The notes under the pieces were generated by a model that made no database searches, was not told where the DNA came from, and saw nothing but the letters and a program-made list of their open reading frames with translations. Position numbers and translations under genes: made by a program. A stretch of 64,000 nt of DNA from Elizabethkingia meningoseptica_A (lineage in GTDB: Bacteria > Bacteroidota > Bacteroidia > Flavobacteriales > Weeksellaceae), in contig NZ_JBJDLK010000006.1 in the NCBI RefSeq assembly GCF_045762675.1, positions 62,001 through 126,000 on the forward strand. Direction: 5' to 3'. This document shows positions 62,420 through 64,000 of the stretch, piece after piece (positions within the stretch are counted from its first letter, which is position 1; the number at the start of each line of letters is the position of its first letter).

Positions 62420-63085
62420 TTATATTAAGCCCATATCTTTAAAGATAGCCACTACCTGTTCTGTAGTATTTACATTTAAAGATTCTTTCAGCCCATTCAG
62501 TCTTTTTTCCACACTACTCAGACTGGAAGGACGAACACCATTTTCTTTCAGATGATCTGAAATTGCCTGTTGTCTCATTCCCTGGCAAAGCAGGTCTACA
62601 AGCGTAATATCATACGAAGTAAATTCATAGGAGTTTTTCTCTTTTATCGACTTTTTCAGATTCATCGAAATATGCTTCTCATTATTGTACACAGCCTGAA
62701 TTGCTTTTTTCAGCTCCTTAGTGTCTTCTCTTGCTTTTGAAACATAGCCGTTAATCTGGTATTTGCTAAACAAATTATCAATAATATTCGGTTTTTTCTC
62801 GATGGAAAAAACAATCACTTTTATATCCGGTTGTATCTTTTTCACGGCTTCAATCAGTTCTGAACCACTTTTCAGGTTTTGTTCCCGGTGATCTTCATCA
62901 AAAGATAAATCTGTAATGAGTAATTCAAACGGCTGTTTTTCATGGATTGCCATTTGTACGCGCTGCAAAGCATCATCACAATAGTAAACATATTTGGATT
63001 CTTCAATTTTCAGATCTTCCAATGCTTTCTCTACAGAAATATTAGAGCTCTCATAATCTTCAGCAACAAGGATTTTTTTAAACAT
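62420..63085 (-). CDS. Response regulator with LuxR/NarL-like output domain
   Basis: 221 residues. Receiver domain: VAEDYESSNISVEKAL, phospho-acceptor Asp in LLITDLSFDE, and Lys in YVSKAREDTKEL. Output domain from about residue 155: ITLVDLLCQGMRQQAISDHLKENG, then SSVEKRLNGLKESLNVNTTEQVVAI, a NarL-like helix-turn-helix with a slightly longer turn. 14 bases after the kinase gene. May activate the small-peptide cluster downstream. Confidence 0.9.
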   Translation of the reverse strand: MFKKILVAEDYESSNISVEKALEDLKIEESKYVYYCDDALQRVQMAIHEKQPFELLITDLSFDEDHREQNLKSGSELIEAVKKIQPDIKVIVFSIEKKPNIIDNLFSKYQINGYVSKAREDTKELKKAIQAVYNNEKHISMNLKKSIKEKNSYEFTSYDITLVDLLCQGMRQQAISDHLKENGVRPSSLSSVEKRLNGLKESLNVNTTEQVVAIFKDMGLI

Positions 63086-63099
63086 ATTGTATTGGTATT

Positions 63100-64000
63100 T
63101 TATTGAACAGAAAATTTTAGTTCAGCTTTAAAGCCTTCACCACTGTCAAAAGTAATAGTCCCGCCAATAGTTTCCATACGGTTTCCCGTATTTTTAATTC
63201 CGTTCTTCGGAGAAAATGTTTCACTCCCTATTCCGTTATCTGAATACCGAATAATGATATCATTCTGAATACGACTCATTCTGATAATCACACGGGTTGC
63301 CTGACTGTGTTTTTTCATGTTCGTCATAAGTTCCTGTAACACATTATACACTTCAGATTGTATCTCTTTATTGAATTCATCCCAGCCAATTTCAGAAATT
63401 CCTACCTGCACAAGCTGTACAGTGTCTTTTGAAGAATATGATTCCAGCATTTTGACTAAATGCTTTTCGTCTGTAGGCTCATGATCATAAGAAATATCCC
63501 GGGAAATCTCATAAATACCTTCGAGTTTATCCAGTAAAACTTCTTTTTTCATTTCCGGAGTATTTTCCACTTCCGACATTACCCGGTATACTTTGTTTGC
63601 AACTTTGTCATGTACTTTTTTGGAATACCTCAGTTCTGTATTTTTAACTTCCAGTTCTTTTTCTTTTTCTAATCTTTTCTTTCTTCTCTTATACCAAAAG
63701 ATACCAACAATTAGCATAGCCAGCAAACACACCAGACCAGCATATTGCTTCAGAATCAGGTTTTGTTTCTTCACATTATCGGCCTGTGATTTTTGAAAAT
63801 CGGCTTTACTTTTTTCTGTTTCATAACGGATTAAGGCAAACTGATTTTTCGCTTTGTTTCTTGCCGTTTGTAAACTGTCATTCAATTTTTGATACGTCAG
63901 AAAATACTCTTTTGATTTCTCAGGAGTTTCAAGGATAACTAATTTTTGTAAAGCTTCAATTTGATCATTCGGGTTTTTAATCTGTTGAGCTACATTATAC
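63100..64000 (-). CDS. Sensor histidine kinase (C-terminal part; runs off window)
   Basis: The frame is open to the window edge, so the N-terminus (probably a TPR-type sensor, judged from YNVAQQIKNPNDQIEALQKL) is cut off. One membrane helix (LKQYAGLVCLLAMLIVGIFWYKRR) is followed by a coiled linker, a HisKA_3-like segment (KKVHDKVANKVYRVM, His present) and an ATPase domain with VLQELMTNMKKHSQ and YSDNGIG. Partner of the response regulator. Confidence 0.9.
   Translation of the reverse strand, partial: YNVAQQIKNPNDQIEALQKLVILETPEKSKEYFLTYQKLNDSLQTARNKAKNQFALIRYETEKSKADFQKSQADNVKKQNLILKQYAGLVCLLAMLIVGIFWYKRRKKRLEKEKELEVKNTELRYSKKVHDKVANKVYRVMSEVENTPEMKKEVLLDKLEGIYEISRDISYDHEPTDEKHLVKMLESYSSKDTVQLVQVGISEIGWDEFNKEIQSEVYNVLQELMTNMKKHSQATRVIIRMSRIQNDIIIRYSDNGIGSETFSPKNGIKNTGNRMETIGGTITFDSGEGFKAELKFSVQ

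Overview
The window looks like chromosome of a Bacteroidota bacterium of the Flavobacteriia, most probably Weeksellaceae (Elizabethkingia/Chryseobacterium-like). Reasons: AT-rich DNA, promoters with the Bacteroidota -7 box TAnnTTTG, a SusC/SusD pair, a GLPGLI-family protein, and many short lipoproteins. The genus is an inference. No rRNA, standard tRNA, phage, insertion sequence or CRISPR array was seen.

Layout. 1-6125: end of an unknown gene, then an RND drug-efflux operon (adaptor, pump, outer-membrane factor) with a terminator. 6140-14232: ECF sigma factor with a membrane partner, SusCD pair, LytTR two-component pair, DoxX protein. 14404-19361: a carboxypeptidase-regulatory/alpha-beta hydrolase fusion, a hemerythrin remnant, a phosphodiesterase, and a TetR-controlled FabF-like synthase. 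19464-26081: biotin genes bioA, bioB, bioD, bioF plus a ferritin-like protein, divergent from a MocR-type regulator. 26085-36520: ClC channel, beta-lactamase-fold hydrolase, GLPGLI protein, MFS/AraC pair, an orphan small transcription unit, SulP transporter, YegP-like protein, acyl-CoA dehydrogenase. 36729-43522: RRM and cold-shock RNA-binding proteins, then a sulfur-handling cluster (two YeeE-type proteins, MBL-rhodanese protein, TauE, Crp/Fnr) and a CBS-ClC channel. 43601-48560: small and uncharacterised genes, a sterol-desaturase-like enzyme, a WYL regulator.

The most notable region is 49232-53231, an RNA-repair/RNA-quality locus. It encodes a divergent RtcB ligase, a 47-residue basic protein, an RlaP-type nucleotidyltransferase, two Y-RNA-like non-coding RNAs and a Ro60 (TROVE) protein. 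RtcB and the first Y-like RNA each sit behind a nearly identical 44-bp promoter carrying the palindrome ACGCAA-N5-TTGCGT. The first RNA is a tRNA body (acceptor, D and T arms) whose anticodon region is replaced by a Ro-stem module. The second is a hairpin carrying the same module in circularly permuted order.

53305-64000: remnants of a polyvalent-kinase-like gene and of a second RlaP-like gene, an acyl-CoA dehydrogenase, two lipoproteins, and a GIY-YIG pseudogene inside a repeat nest. These are followed by an uncharacterised minus-strand cluster (56-residue Cys peptide, basic secreted protein, membrane protein, TerB-like protein, four-TM coiled-coil protein, vWA-like lipoprotein) downstream of a two-component system that runs off the window end.
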